From an uncultured beta proteobacterium (GTDB taxonomy: Bacteria > Pseudomonadota > Gammaproteobacteria > Burkholderiales > Burkholderiaceae_C), in assembly GCA_903920695.1 (NCBI GenBank), contig CAIXNB010000186.1, forward strand, positions 1 to 40,921: a stretch of DNA of 40,921 nucleotides, read 5' to 3'. The first letter of the stretch is position 1. Each line of letters begins with the position of its first letter. The notes under the pieces are model-generated. The model did no database searches, had not been told where the DNA came from, and saw only the letters and a list, made by a program, of their open reading frames with translations. Made by a program: the position numbers and the translations under genes. Below are positions 7,780-16,174 of this stretch, piece after piece.

Positions 7780-8985
7780 TCAGAGTCTGTGTTGCCGCTT
7801 CAGTGCTTGCTGGAGATCACACCACAGGTCATCAGCGCTTTCGAGACCGATTGATAAGCGCACCAGACCCTCCGTTATGAGGTGTTGCGCCCTTTCTTCT
7901 GGTGCATAGGTGCTGTGTGTCATGCTGGCTGGGTGTTGAGCGAGACTTTCTGCATCACCAAGACTCACGGCGCAGGTAAAGAGTTTTAAGGCATCAATGA
8001 AACGGATACCCTCGTCGACCCCACCCTGTAACTCGAACGCGATCATCGCGCCCGGCAGCTTCATCTGCTGCTGACACAATGAATGCTGCGGATGCGATGG
8101 AAGTCCGGGGTAGTACACCTGTGCGACGGCCGGATGCACTGCCAGCCGCTCTGCAATCCACTGCGCACTTTGGCAATGTCGTTCCATGCGCACCGCCAGG
8201 GTCTTCATACCGCGCAGAACGAGGTAAGCATCCATCGGCGACAGACAAGCGCCAGTGAGCTCCTTCAAGCCCTGCATGCGAACTTGCTGCATCAACTCGG
8301 CGCTACCCAACAGTGCGCCAGCGATAACATCGCCATGACCATTGATGTACTTGGTCAGCGAGTGGATCACGACATCGGCGCCGAGCGTCAAAGGTTGTTG
8401 CAGGTAAGGAGAGCAGTAGGTACTGTCCACTGCCACTAGTGCGCTGCTGTGGCTGTGGACCAAAGTGGCAACCGCCTTGATGTCTGCCAGACGCATGTTC
8501 GGGTTGGCAGGGGTCTCGAATAACACAAGGCGAGTCTTGTGATTGAGTTGGCTCAGCAGTTCATGGGGTTGCGTGAAGTCAACCGCGCGCGTCACGATGC
8601 CGAACTGCGGCAGAAAATGATTCACCAGCGAGTGCGTGCAGCCATACAGCGTGAGGTCCACCAGGAGTTCATCGCCCGGGCGCAGCAGGGTCCAGATTAG
8701 CGACGTGATGGCCCCCATTCCCGAGCCAAACGCCAGTGCGGCTTGCGCACCTTCGAGTTCTGCGAGACGCGCTTCCAGCATCTGCACCGTCGGGTTGGTA
8801 ACGCGTGAATAGATCATTCCGGGCTCGGTGCCCGCAAAGCGTGCCGCGCCCTGTGCTGCGGATTCAAAGGCGAAAGTCGACGACCAGAACACGGGCGGAT
8901 TTAAAGCGCCCTGATGCGCTTGCCGGTCGTAAGCGGAGTGGATAGCACGGGTGGAGAAATCGTAAGTTGTTGCTGTAGGTGTCAT
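7780..8985 (-). CDS. megL: Methionine gamma-lyase-like trans-sulfuration enzyme
   Basis: A 401-residue member of the Cys/Met metabolism PLP family. The predicted PLP lysine is Lys212 in SLTKYINGHGD. Tyr114 and Cys116 in LTLYGCTHS fall at exactly the numbering of Tyr114 and Cys116 in Pseudomonas putida methionine gamma-lyase; the Cys marks gamma-lyases that accept methionine. The KD pair of that enzyme is Lys241-Glu242 here. The reaction would release methanethiol or sulfide, 2-oxobutyrate and ammonia. The start at 8985 gives the family length; the frame extends upstream to 9111 without homology. A divergent Lrp-type regulator starts 91 bases away and is the likely controller. Cystathionine gamma-lyase or homocysteine desulfhydrase activity remains possible. 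Confidence 0.85.
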   Translation of the reverse strand: MTPTATTYDFSTRAIHSAYDRQAHQGALNPPVFWSSTFAFESAAQGAARFAGTEPGMIYSRVTNPTVQMLEARLAELEGAQAALAFGSGMGAITSLIWTLLRPGDELLVDLTLYGCTHSLVNHFLPQFGIVTRAVDFTQPHELLSQLNHKTRLVLFETPANPNMRLADIKAVATLVHSHSSALVAVDSTYCSPYLQQPLTLGADVVIHSLTKYINGHGDVIAGALLGSAELMQQVRMQGLKELTGACLSPMDAYLVLRGMKTLAVRMERHCQSAQWIAERLAVHPAVAQVYYPGLPSHPQHSLCQQQMKLPGAMIAFELQGGVDEGIRFIDALKLFTCAVSLGDAESLAQHPASMTHSTYAPEERAQHLITEGLVRLSIGLESADDLWCDLQQALKRQHRL

Positions 8986-9062
8986 GGCGATAGCCTGCGA
9001 AGAGTTGAATAAGTAAAGATAGAATAAACTGATCCGTCGGAAATATTCTTGCCATTTCACAC

Positions 9063-9072
9063 CCATTAATGG
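9063..9072. promoter_or_regulatory. Palindrome CCATTAATGG in the megL-lrp divergent promoter
   Basis: A perfect 10-base palindrome ends four bases before the Lrp-family start codon, in an AT-rich 91-base spacer between divergent genes. Position and composition fit an Lrp-type operator that would repress its own gene and control megL. No experimental consensus is available to compare. Confidence 0.35.
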
Positions 9073-9076
9073 ATCA

Positions 9077-9577
9077 ATGAGAAAGAATCTGCCCCAGGAA
9101 TCCGGTAGCACTGCCTTGGTGCTGGATGCGCGTGACCATCAACTGCTGAAACTGTTGCAGGACGATGGTCGTGCTACAAACGCCTCCCTCGCACAAGCCG
9201 TTCATATGGCCGAGGCACCCACATGGCGACGAGTGCGTCAACTCGAAGCAGCTGGGGCAATCACGGGCTATCGTGCCGTGGTGGACCCACATGCATTGGG
9301 TTATGAAGTTCTGGCTTTCGTGCATGTTCGCTTCAGTAGCCATGATCCAAAATTGCAGCGGGCATTCGAGGAGGAGGTGCAGGATATCCCTCAGATTCTC
9401 TGGTGCCACAATGTTTCCGGCGCGACGGATTTTCTTCTCTGTGCCGTAGCTCGCAATCTGCGCGAGTACGGCGAATTCATCAGTACGCGCATCCGATCAA
9501 TGCACGGTGTCATGTCGATAGAGTCCTCGTTCTCGCTAAAGGCCGTTAAAGATGGCGGGCCGGTGCCGGGCGGATAG
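9077..9577 (+). CDS. Lrp/AsnC-family regulator, probably of the adjacent lyase
   Basis: A 166-residue protein with an N-terminal HTH (LDARDHQLLKLLQDDGRATN, then LAQAVHMAEAPTWRRVRQLE) and a C-terminal RAM effector-binding domain (YEVLAFVHVRF to IESSFSL). This class senses amino acids; divergent Lrp-type regulators commonly control methionine gamma-lyase or cysteine desulfhydrase genes, as with MdeR and DecR. The divergent arrangement with the megL-like gene supports the same role. The C-terminus is extended by a Gly/Pro tail. Family is confident; the effector (methionine or cysteine) is inferred. Confidence 0.9.
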   Translation: MRKNLPQESGSTALVLDARDHQLLKLLQDDGRATNASLAQAVHMAEAPTWRRVRQLEAAGAITGYRAVVDPHALGYEVLAFVHVRFSSHDPKLQRAFEEEVQDIPQILWCHNVSGATDFLLCAVARNLREYGEFISTRIRSMHGVMSIESSFSLKAVKDGGPVPGG

Positions 9578-10103
9578 AGGTCCCGTCAGTCGACCGTAGC
9601 CAACGCGCGGATGCATAAGCGCGTCAGTCCATAAGAATGTATGCAACTCGGGGCGAAAGTGCGAAGTTGACCTGCGTGTTTTTCTTCGCATACTCAAAAC
9701 ATTTAAGCCGTCGCCCTGCATTCATCTGACAACCGGTGATCAAGCCGACGGCACATACTTTGTGCGCCACCGAACGGTGTGCCTGCGTTCAAGTTCTTAC
9801 CATGCACTGTGAAGTGCCAGCTCGCGGTAAGGGCAACGCACAAACGACTTTCCATACAGGACTTGGGCATGATCAACTTCTCTCGACATCGTTCAATCAT
9901 GGCCGACGCCGCGCTTCTGCTGGGCGTTGCATCACTGCGCGCAATGACACGATCACTGGTCAGGACCACCAACCATCTGACCGCAGGTGTGGTGCTCAGT
10001 CTTGCTGCGATCAGCACGCAACCAGAGCTGCAGATGGAGGGGTTCACCTGTGCATGGTAGTTTGCTTCGACACTCCCGCATCGCGTTGGAAGTCTCGCGT
10101 TAC
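9578..10103. other. 526-base spacer upstream of the sulfur/oxidase operon
   Basis: No recognised gene. The best plus-strand candidate is a 63-codon frame at 9869-10060 (MINFSRHRSIMADAALLLGV), preceded by CAGGA, with one hydrophobic stretch and no family match that I know. The promoter of the following operon must lie in this spacer or just inside it. Base composition is more mixed than in the operon, suggesting a junction near 10,100. Confidence 0.4.
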
Positions 10104-11075
10104 ATGCGTCCGGGTCGGTTGCTGGCCTGCGTCGCATTACTCGCGCTGATCGCACACCTGCCCTTCGCTATTGCGGCGGATCTCGTGTATCCGCCGTGGC
10201 AGCACGGCGCGAACAACCCGGCGCTGAACAAGGGCCTCGAGTTCACCGTACCGGACGCCGACACGCTCGCAGACTTTCATGGCAACATGAACAACCCGCA
10301 ACTCGTCCTGTACTACGGCGGCAACTCGTTCTTCACGATGACTCCGCTGGTGAAGGCGTTCGAGGCGAAGTACCCGCAGTACAGGGGCCGCATCTACTTC
10401 GAGACCCTCCCTCCTGGACTGCTGACCAAGCAGATGGCCAACGGCGGCACGATCACGGTCGGAAACATGACCTGGACCGTGAAGCCCGACGCCTACTTCG
10501 CGGGGCTTAACGCGGTCAAGGCGCTGATCGAAAACGACATCCTCACCGGCCCGCCCGTCGCCTATGTGACCAACGAGCTCGCGATCATGGTGGCCGCTGG
10601 CAATCCGCTGCACATCACCGGCCTGCTCGATCTGGCGCGGCCCGATGTCCGGCTGGCGATGCCCAACCCGGAATTCGAGGGCGTAGCCCGGCAGATTCAG
10701 GCCTCGCTCGTGAAGGCCGGCGGCGAGCCACTCAAGTCCATGGTTTACGACCAGAAGGCCAAGGCCGGCTCGGCGGTGCTGACGCAAATCCATCATCGCC
10801 AGACACCGCTGTTCATCATGCAGGGCAAAGCCGATGCTGGTGTGACTTGGCAATCTGAAGTCGCGTTCCAGGCGCAGGCCGGCCACCCGATCACCGCAGC
10901 GGCGATTCCGCCAGAGCAGAACACCACCGCGATCTACGCCGGTGCGGTCGTCAAGGGTGCGGCGCATGCGCAGGCGGCCCGCGACTGGCTCGGCTTCATC
11001 CAGTCGCCCGAATCACTGCGGATATTCACCAGCTACGGATTCAAACCCTACTTGGAAGGTGCAACGACTCCATGA
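10104..11075 (+). CDS. Orphan ModA-type periplasmic substrate-binding protein
   Basis: A 323-residue protein with a signal peptide (MRPGRLLACVALLALIAHLP, cleavage near AIAAD) and a bacterial extracellular solute-binding fold of the ModA/SBP_bac_11 type. Typical elements are YYGGNSFFTMTPLVKAFEAK, YVTNELAIMVAAGNP, a LLDLARPDVRLAMPNPEFEG segment and ADAGVTWQSEVAFQ. No ABC permease or ATPase gene is nearby; instead it heads a cytochrome/oxidase operon and its TGA overlaps the next ATG. The ligand may be an oxyanion (molybdate-, thiosulfate- or tetrathionate-like), but that is inference from fold and context. The start at 10104 is the first ATG giving a signal peptide; its ribosome site is weak. 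Confidence 0.8.
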   Translation: MRPGRLLACVALLALIAHLPFAIAADLVYPPWQHGANNPALNKGLEFTVPDADTLADFHGNMNNPQLVLYYGGNSFFTMTPLVKAFEAKYPQYRGRIYFETLPPGLLTKQMANGGTITVGNMTWTVKPDAYFAGLNAVKALIENDILTGPPVAYVTNELAIMVAAGNPLHITGLLDLARPDVRLAMPNPEFEGVARQIQASLVKAGGEPLKSMVYDQKAKAGSAVLTQIHHRQTPLFIMQGKADAGVTWQSEVAFQAQAGHPITAAAIPPEQNTTAIYAGAVVKGAAHAQAARDWLGFIQSPESLRIFTSYGFKPYLEGATTP

Positions 11076-11746
11076 ACAGCCTTCGGCAACTGGGCTTTTG
11101 TCTGCTGCTGGCGAGTCTCGAACTTGCCCATGTCGAGGTTCGAGCCGAGACCGGCGAGCAGATCGCAAAGAGCGGCAATGCAGCGGGCGCCCCGGCATGC
11201 ATTACCTGCCACGGGTCGGCCGGACAAGGTCAGGGTGCAGCAGGGTTTCCTCGCCTCGCAGGGATGAATGCGGATTACCTGGCGGCGCAGTTGCAAGGAT
11301 TTCAGGATGGAACGCGGACGAACCCGATCATGGGAGCCGTTGCCAAACTGATCAGCTCGGCGGACGCGAAAGCGCTGACTGCGTACTACGCTGCAATCTC
11401 GGTCATCGACGCGACCGGCGACGCGGCAGCGTCCAACTCAAGCGTTGCCGCCGGCGAAGCGCTGGCCAAGAACGGCGCCTGGAAGAACGGTGTTCCGGCG
11501 TGTGCGCAATGCCATGGCGCGACCGGTCACGGCGTGGGTGCGGCCTTTCCGCAGATCGCTGGCCAGTCGGTCGTCTACCTCTCAAACCAGTTGCAGGCCT
11601 GGAAGACCGGCACGCGCAAGAACGACCCGATGGGGCTGATGCATGGCATCGCGCTAAAGCTGTCAGTCGCCGATGTGAACGCGGTGGCGGCGTACTACGC
11701 CCGACTCCCGTCCTCATCCGCGAGCAACGGAACTACCAAACCATGA
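11072..11746 (+). CDS. Diheme c4-type cytochrome
   Basis: A 224-residue periplasmic protein: a signal peptide (residues 1-25), then two cytochrome c domains with CITCH and CAQCH heme sites. Each domain has the FPRLAG or FPQIAG motif and the downstream Met-containing NPIMG or DPMGLM segment characteristic of cytochrome c4/c553. Cytochromes c4 typically carry electrons to cbb3 oxidases, and an oxidase follows in the same operon. The ATG overlaps the previous stop (ATGA) and its own TGA overlaps the next ATG, so translation is coupled. It is the likely electron shuttle between the TsdA-like dehydrogenase and the oxidase. Confidence 0.92.
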   Translation: MNSLRQLGFCLLLASLELAHVEVRAETGEQIAKSGNAAGAPACITCHGSAGQGQGAAGFPRLAGMNADYLAAQLQGFQDGTRTNPIMGAVAKLISSADAKALTAYYAAISVIDATGDAAASNSSVAAGEALAKNGAWKNGVPACAQCHGATGHGVGAAFPQIAGQSVVYLSNQLQAWKTGTRKNDPMGLMHGIALKLSVADVNAVAAYYARLPSSSASNGTTKP

Positions 11747-12747
11747 AACCGCTGCTGTCCGCATCCGCCGTCGTGCTGCTCCTCACTCTGGGGGGGACGG
11801 CGATCATCTTCGCGGCAAACAATGAACCCCGGCGACCGATTCAGATGGCGCAGGTCACGCCGGCAAGCGCGCCTGCGGGTGCTGTCGTCGCGCCGGCGGT
11901 CGGCGTGCCAACCGCGCCGGGCGCATCGGCGCCACTGTTTCAACCGCCGCCCGACAGCGCCATCCCTGACAACGACTTCGGTAAGGTAGTGAGGCTCGGC
12001 CAGGCCATCTTCAACGGCACCAGCCCGCTCGCCGAGCCCTTCGTCGGCAACGCATTGCGCTGTGCCAGCTGCCACCTCGACGCCGGAAGGTTGGCCCATT
12101 CGGCACCGCTGTGGTCTGCCTATCTCACCTACCCCGCGTATCGCAGCAAGAACAAGCATGTGAACACGCTCGCCGAGCGCATGCAGGGCTGCTTCAGCTA
12201 CAGCATGAACGGCAAGGCGCCGCCGCTTGGCCACCCGGTGCTGGTGGCGCTGGAGTCGTATGCGTTCTTCCTGGCCCAGGGCGCGCCGGTCGGTGCCAAG
12301 CTCGCTGGTGGCGGCTATCCAACCCCGCCCCAGCCAGCCCTGGCAATGGACTTTGGCCGGGGTGCCAAGGTCTTCGGGCAAAAGTGTTCGCTGTGCCACG
12401 CGGCCGATGGCCAGGGCCAGTCTTCGAGCGGCGCTGTCGTGTTTCCGCCGCTGTGGGGGCCGAAATCGTTCAACTGGGGTGCCGGCATGGGTTCCATCAA
12501 GAACGCCGCCGGCTTCATCAAGGCCAATATGCCGCTGAGCCAGGGCAACACGCTGTCGGATCAGGAGGCCTGGGACGTGGCCATGTTCATGGACAGCCAC
12601 GAGCGCCCACAAGACCCACGCTTCAAGGGCTCGATCGCGGATACGCGCAAGCAACACCATGACTCGCCGGACGACATGTACGGGCAAACCGTCAACGGAC
12701 AACTGCTGGGCCAAGGCTCGGCACCGCAGGCGAAGGCGCGGCCGTGA
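11743..12747 (+). CDS. tsdA: TsdA-like diheme thiosulfate dehydrogenase
   Basis: A 334-residue protein with an N-terminal membrane anchor or signal peptide (MKPLLSASAVVLLLTLGGTA), a Pro/Ala-rich linker (residues 38-75) and two heme sites: CASCH (Cys107, Cys110, His111) and CSLCH (215-219). Cys150 in RMQGCFSYSMNG lies 39 residues after His111, the same spacing as the heme-ligating Cys96 after His57 in Allochromatium vinosum TsdA. This His/Cys-ligated heme defines the family, which joins two thiosulfates into tetrathionate or runs the reverse reaction. The C-terminal domain keeps the PPLWG and FIKANMPL motifs. It sits between the c4 cytochrome and the oxidase with ATGA/GTGA overlaps. The tail after residue 300 is poorly conserved. 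Confidence 0.85.
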   Translation: MKPLLSASAVVLLLTLGGTAIIFAANNEPRRPIQMAQVTPASAPAGAVVAPAVGVPTAPGASAPLFQPPPDSAIPDNDFGKVVRLGQAIFNGTSPLAEPFVGNALRCASCHLDAGRLAHSAPLWSAYLTYPAYRSKNKHVNTLAERMQGCFSYSMNGKAPPLGHPVLVALESYAFFLAQGAPVGAKLAGGGYPTPPQPALAMDFGRGAKVFGQKCSLCHAADGQGQSSSGAVVFPPLWGPKSFNWGAGMGSIKNAAGFIKANMPLSQGNTLSDQEAWDVAMFMDSHERPQDPRFKGSIADTRKQHHDSPDDMYGQTVNGQLLGQGSAPQAKARP

Positions 12748-14225
12748 CAGGGACTGCCGAGCCATCCAAGGTCGGACACGAAGAAGGGTCGCAGCTCAGC
12801 TTTGCGGCGGGCGGGCACGTCGCCACTGTCGAGGTGGACCTGATGCGCGCGCACGCCTTTGCTGCATTGGCGACATTGCTGATCTCTTCATTGTTCGGGA
12901 CCATCGTCGCGATCAAGCTGGTGCAGCCGGAGTTCCTGGCTGGCGCCGCCTGGTCCACGTGGGGTTCGCTGCGCGCGAGCCACACGCAGGGCATCCTGTT
13001 CGGATGGCTGGGCAATGCGTTCCTGGCGTTTCTCTACTTCGCGATTCCACGCCTCGCCGGGCGGCCAGTGATGAGCCGGCGGCTCGGCTGGTGGCTATTC
13101 ACGTTGTGGAACTCCGCGATGTTGCTGCCCGGCTGGGTGCTGCTCGCAGCCAACCTGCCGCAGCCCTGGCTGGCCATCAAGCCGCTCGAGTGGACTGAGT
13201 TTCCGCTGGCGCTCAATGCTGTCACCGAGCTGTGCCTGCTGCTGAGCGCCGTGCAATTCATAACGCCAGTGGCGCGAAAGCCCAACGACGACGGCTTCTA
13301 CGTGTCGTCCTGGTACGTCATCGGCGGATTGGTCTTCACACTGCTGGCCTTTCCGATGGGCAGTGTGTTGCCGCAAGTCGTGCCGGGCGCCATCGGTGCC
13401 GCGTTCAGCGGGCTGTGGATTCACGATGCGGTCGGTCTCTACGTCACCCCGCTGGCGCTGGCGATCGCTTACTACGTGTTGCCGGTGCGCATCGGACGGC
13501 CGATCTACAGCCACTTTCTGTCAATGATCGGGTTCTGGCTGCTGTTTTTGGCATATCCGCTCAACGGCACCCACCACTACGTGTACACCTCGATCCCGAT
13601 GGACACGCAGCGCGCCGCCATCGCGGCGTCGATGATCATGGGGTTCGATGTCATCCTGGTCGTGCTGAACCTGTTGATATCGCTGCGCGGCTATGGCGCG
13701 CTGGTGTGGCGCGACGTGCCGCTGCGCTTCGTCTGGACCGGCATCGTGCTGTACTTGGTGGTGAGTCTGCAAGGCTCGTTGCAGGCGAGCATGGCGCTGC
13801 AACGACATGTGCACTTTACCGACTGGGTCATCGGACATTCGCACCTGGCGATGCTGGGTTTCGCCAGCTTCGTGGCACTCGGCGCAGTCGCGCACGTGTG
13901 GGACCGCACAGCCACATGCCGCTGCCACGCCGGCCTGATGAACCTGGCCTACTGGCTGATCCTGGGTGGACTGCTGGTCATGGTGGTCGATCTCACGGCC
14001 GCCGGACTGGTGCAGGGTGGGCTATGGAACAGCGGCGCGAGTTGGATGGAATCGGTTCGTGCATCCAACAGCTACTGGTGGCTGCGCACTGCGTCTGCGC
14101 TGCCCATCATGTTGGGATTCGCATCGTTTCTGGCGGGCATGCTGACGCAAGAGCAGTCTCAAAGCGCGGCCAGCCGCGATCAGCCCCCATCGCGCGGCCC
14201 GCTGCCGCAGCCCGGCAATGGCTGA
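12744..14225 (+). CDS. ccoN: cbb3-type cytochrome oxidase subunit I (CcoN-like)
   Basis: A 493-residue heme-copper oxidase subunit with about 12 hydrophobic helices. The start is GTG overlapping the tsdA stop. Ligands are visible: His80 (RASHTQG) for low-spin heme, His227 (WIHDAVG) for CuB, Tyr271 exactly 44 residues later as in the CcoN His-Tyr crosslink, His277-His278 (GTHHYVY), and His365/His367 (DWVIGHSHLAM) for the hemes. The catalytic site is thus complete, although the surrounding sequence diverges from standard CcoN and the N-terminus is short. It reduces oxygen with electrons from the fused CcoO-CcoP downstream. No ccoG, ccoH, ccoI or ccoS assembly gene is in the window. Confidence 0.88.
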   Translation: MTGTAEPSKVGHEEGSQLSFAAGGHVATVEVDLMRAHAFAALATLLISSLFGTIVAIKLVQPEFLAGAAWSTWGSLRASHTQGILFGWLGNAFLAFLYFAIPRLAGRPVMSRRLGWWLFTLWNSAMLLPGWVLLAANLPQPWLAIKPLEWTEFPLALNAVTELCLLLSAVQFITPVARKPNDDGFYVSSWYVIGGLVFTLLAFPMGSVLPQVVPGAIGAAFSGLWIHDAVGLYVTPLALAIAYYVLPVRIGRPIYSHFLSMIGFWLLFLAYPLNGTHHYVYTSIPMDTQRAAIAASMIMGFDVILVVLNLLISLRGYGALVWRDVPLRFVWTGIVLYLVVSLQGSLQASMALQRHVHFTDWVIGHSHLAMLGFASFVALGAVAHVWDRTATCRCHAGLMNLAYWLILGGLLVMVVDLTAAGLVQGGLWNSGASWMESVRASNSYWWLRTASALPIMLGFASFLAGMLTQEQSQSAASRDQPPSRGPLPQPGNG

Positions 14226-15522
14226 GACTGCCCCCGCATCAGCGCTTGCCACGCCGCGCCACCCGCGGTGGTTCGGTTTGGCCTATCTGGTCATCTTCGT
14301 CGCTGGCATCGGGTTCTTCGCGCTGTCGTTCGTGGCACTCGGGATACTGCCGGGGTTGCAGCTGAGGCAAAAGATGGGCTCGGCGCAGGCCGACATGCCG
14401 CCCTACAGCGCTGCCGAGTTGCGTGGACGGCAAACCTATGTGAGCCTGGGCTGCGCGCTGTGCCATACCCAGCAGGTGCGCTTCCTGCCGGCTGACGTTC
14501 GCCGCTGGGGCCCACCCACGCAGGCCTGGGAGACGCGCTACGACTTCCCGCAGCTTTGGGGCACCCGACGTATCGGCCCCGATCTGGCGCGCGAGACCGG
14601 CGTGCGCAGCGCCGACTGGCAGCTCTCCCACCTGTACGACCCGCAATCTGTCGTGCCCGGCTCGGCCATGCCGCCGTATCCCTGGCTCTTCGACGCCAGT
14701 CCAGCCCGCCCCTCTGCTGCGGCAACCGATCTGCTGGCCTACCTGAACACCTTGGGCCGCGCGCGCCAGTCGGCGAGCGGCGCAGCGCTGAGCAAGCGGG
14801 CCGACGCCGCGATGGATCCGGCATTGATGGCGGAGATCGAGATTTTGTGTGCCGCGCCCTTCGTCAACCCGAGCCAGGCAAGCCTCGACGCACCTGCCTT
14901 CAACGATCTCACGAACGCTACGAATGGGCCGTCGGGCCCGGTGGCAACGGGCCGAAACCTGGGCGCGCGCGGTGCCCTGCTGTTCACACAGAACTGCGCC
15001 GGTTGCCACGGCCCGTTCGGCGATGGTGCGAGTCGTGCCGCTAAAGGCTTGTTGCCCAAGCCGTCCAACTTGCGCGAATCGCGCTACTCGACACAGGGAC
15101 TAGCGAGCACTTTGTGGAAGGGTGTGGCTGGATCGTCGATGCCTGCATGGCGCGAACTCAAGGCCACAGACCTGGCCAGCCTGGTGATGCACGTTCAGAC
15201 ACTGCATACGCAACCGATCGACGTCGGCAATCTGGCGAACTCAGCGACGCTGGCTCGGGGCGCAAGCGTGTATGCGGTGAACTGTGTGAGCTGCCATGGC
15301 ATCAACGGCGACGGCAATGGCCCGGCGGCAAAGGCATTGGTGCCCCGTCCCGCTGACCTCACGCACAAACAGCCGGATGCGAGTCTGGTGCAGCGCGTGT
15401 TGACCCAAGGCGTCGCCGGCACGTCGATGCCACCCTGGCCGGGCTTATCCGACGCGGATCGGCAGGCGGTCACAGCCTTTGTGCGTTCGTTGTACGCGAT
15501 GCCTGCAGGAGTGCCCAATTGA
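14218..15522 (+). CDS. CcoO-CcoP fusion, triheme cytochrome c subunit of the oxidase
   Basis: A 434-residue protein. One transmembrane helix (about residues 18-43) anchors a CcoO-like domain with heme site CALCH (79-83) and the CcoO signatures WGTRRIGPDLARETG, HLYDPQSVVPGSAMPPYPWL. Two further cytochrome c domains follow, with CAGCH (260-264) and CVSCH (356-360), each ending in an SMP(A/P)W Met-ligand loop; they correspond to the two periplasmic domains of CcoP. In ordinary cbb3 oxidases CcoO and CcoP are separate membrane proteins; here CcoP has lost its anchor and is fused. The 8-base overlap with ccoN and the overlapping TTG of the next gene point to strict co-expression. Confidence 0.88.
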   Translation: MAETAPASALATPRHPRWFGLAYLVIFVAGIGFFALSFVALGILPGLQLRQKMGSAQADMPPYSAAELRGRQTYVSLGCALCHTQQVRFLPADVRRWGPPTQAWETRYDFPQLWGTRRIGPDLARETGVRSADWQLSHLYDPQSVVPGSAMPPYPWLFDASPARPSAAATDLLAYLNTLGRARQSASGAALSKRADAAMDPALMAEIEILCAAPFVNPSQASLDAPAFNDLTNATNGPSGPVATGRNLGARGALLFTQNCAGCHGPFGDGASRAAKGLLPKPSNLRESRYSTQGLASTLWKGVAGSSMPAWRELKATDLASLVMHVQTLHTQPIDVGNLANSATLARGASVYAVNCVSCHGINGDGNGPAAKALVPRPADLTHKQPDASLVQRVLTQGVAGTSMPPWPGLSDADRQAVTAFVRSLYAMPAGVPN

Positions 15523-15716
15523 TCACCGCGATGGTTTGGGCATGGTTGTTGATCGTGCTGGCAACGGTCTTCGTCTGGCTGCTGTCCCCATCCTTTCGCA
15601 CCTGGACCGAGCGCCCCAAGTTCCAGATGCTGGAGCGGGAGGCACTGTACGAACGCGCTGCGGCCCGGCACCTCGGCGCGCCTGCTGCCGAGGTGCCCGA
15701 TGAACAGCGGCGTTAA
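15519..15716 (+). CDS. CcoQ-like single-helix small oxidase subunit
   Basis: A 65-residue protein with one transmembrane helix (AWLLIVLATVFVWLLSP) and a charged cytoplasmic tail. The preferred start is TTG at 15519, overlapping the TGA of the preceding gene, because GCAGGAG (15505-15511) lies seven bases before it; the first ATG (15531) is too far from that site. Size, topology and position match CcoQ/FixQ-type accessory subunits, although the sequence itself is too short for firm recognition. It ends 27 bases before the DUF202 gene. Confidence 0.65.
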   Translation: MITAMVWAWLLIVLATVFVWLLSPSFRTWTERPKFQMLEREALYERAAARHLGAPAAEVPDEQRR

Positions 15717-15743
15717 TCCCCCAATGGCCTCGCAAGGACCCTC

Positions 15744-16142
15744 ATGACAGACACAGCAACGCCCTTGGTAGAACGACGGGCGACCGAATACCTGGCCAAC
15801 GAGCGAACCTTCCTCGCGTGGATCAGGACCTCTATCGCCATCATCAGCCTGGGTTTCGTGGTGGCGAAATTCAGTGTCTGGTTGAACGAGTTGGCCGCCA
15901 GGCTGCAGCCCGGCCTCGCGTTACACCACACGGGGGCTTCGATGCCGATCGGCGTCAGCATGATGGCGTTCGGCGGCGTGTTAGCCGTGCTCGCCGCGTG
16001 GCGCTACCACATGGTGAACTTGTCCATCGAGAAGGGCGCCGTAGGTCCGGATCGCGGACTCGTGATCGTTGTCACTGCGATGGTCACCGTGATGTGTATG
16101 GCGATGATCGTTTACATGCTGCTCACCGCACGGCTCGCGTGA
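15744..16142 (+). CDS. DUF202 (YidH-like) membrane protein
   Basis: A 132-residue protein of the DUF202 family: a soluble start with ERRATEYLANERTFLAWIRTS, the family signature, followed by three hydrophobic segments (about residues 30-45, 68-88 and 108-130). The molecular role of DUF202 is unknown; related proteins are seen in membranes of bacteria and as fungal vacuolar proteins. Its place between the oxidase subunits and SoxB suggests a link to respiration or oxidase assembly, but that is only contextual. AAGGACC precedes the ATG. Confidence 0.85.
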   Translation: MTDTATPLVERRATEYLANERTFLAWIRTSIAIISLGFVVAKFSVWLNELAARLQPGLALHHTGASMPIGVSMMAFGGVLAVLAAWRYHMVNLSIEKGAVGPDRGLVIVVTAMVTVMCMAMIVYMLLTARLA

Positions 16143-16174
16143 TCGGCTGCCAACTCAAGAATGGAGATTCTTCA

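Noticed and set aside
10104..11075. Calling the binding protein molybdate-specific ModA
   Set aside because: The fold is ModA-like, but there is no modB/modC nearby and the context is respiratory; ligand cannot be read from the sequence.
15818..16174. Upstream extension of the soxB frame as a possible hidden leader
   Set aside because: It overlaps the DUF202 gene in another frame, is His/Arg-rich, and shows no hydrophobic signal or RR motif near the SoxB domain.
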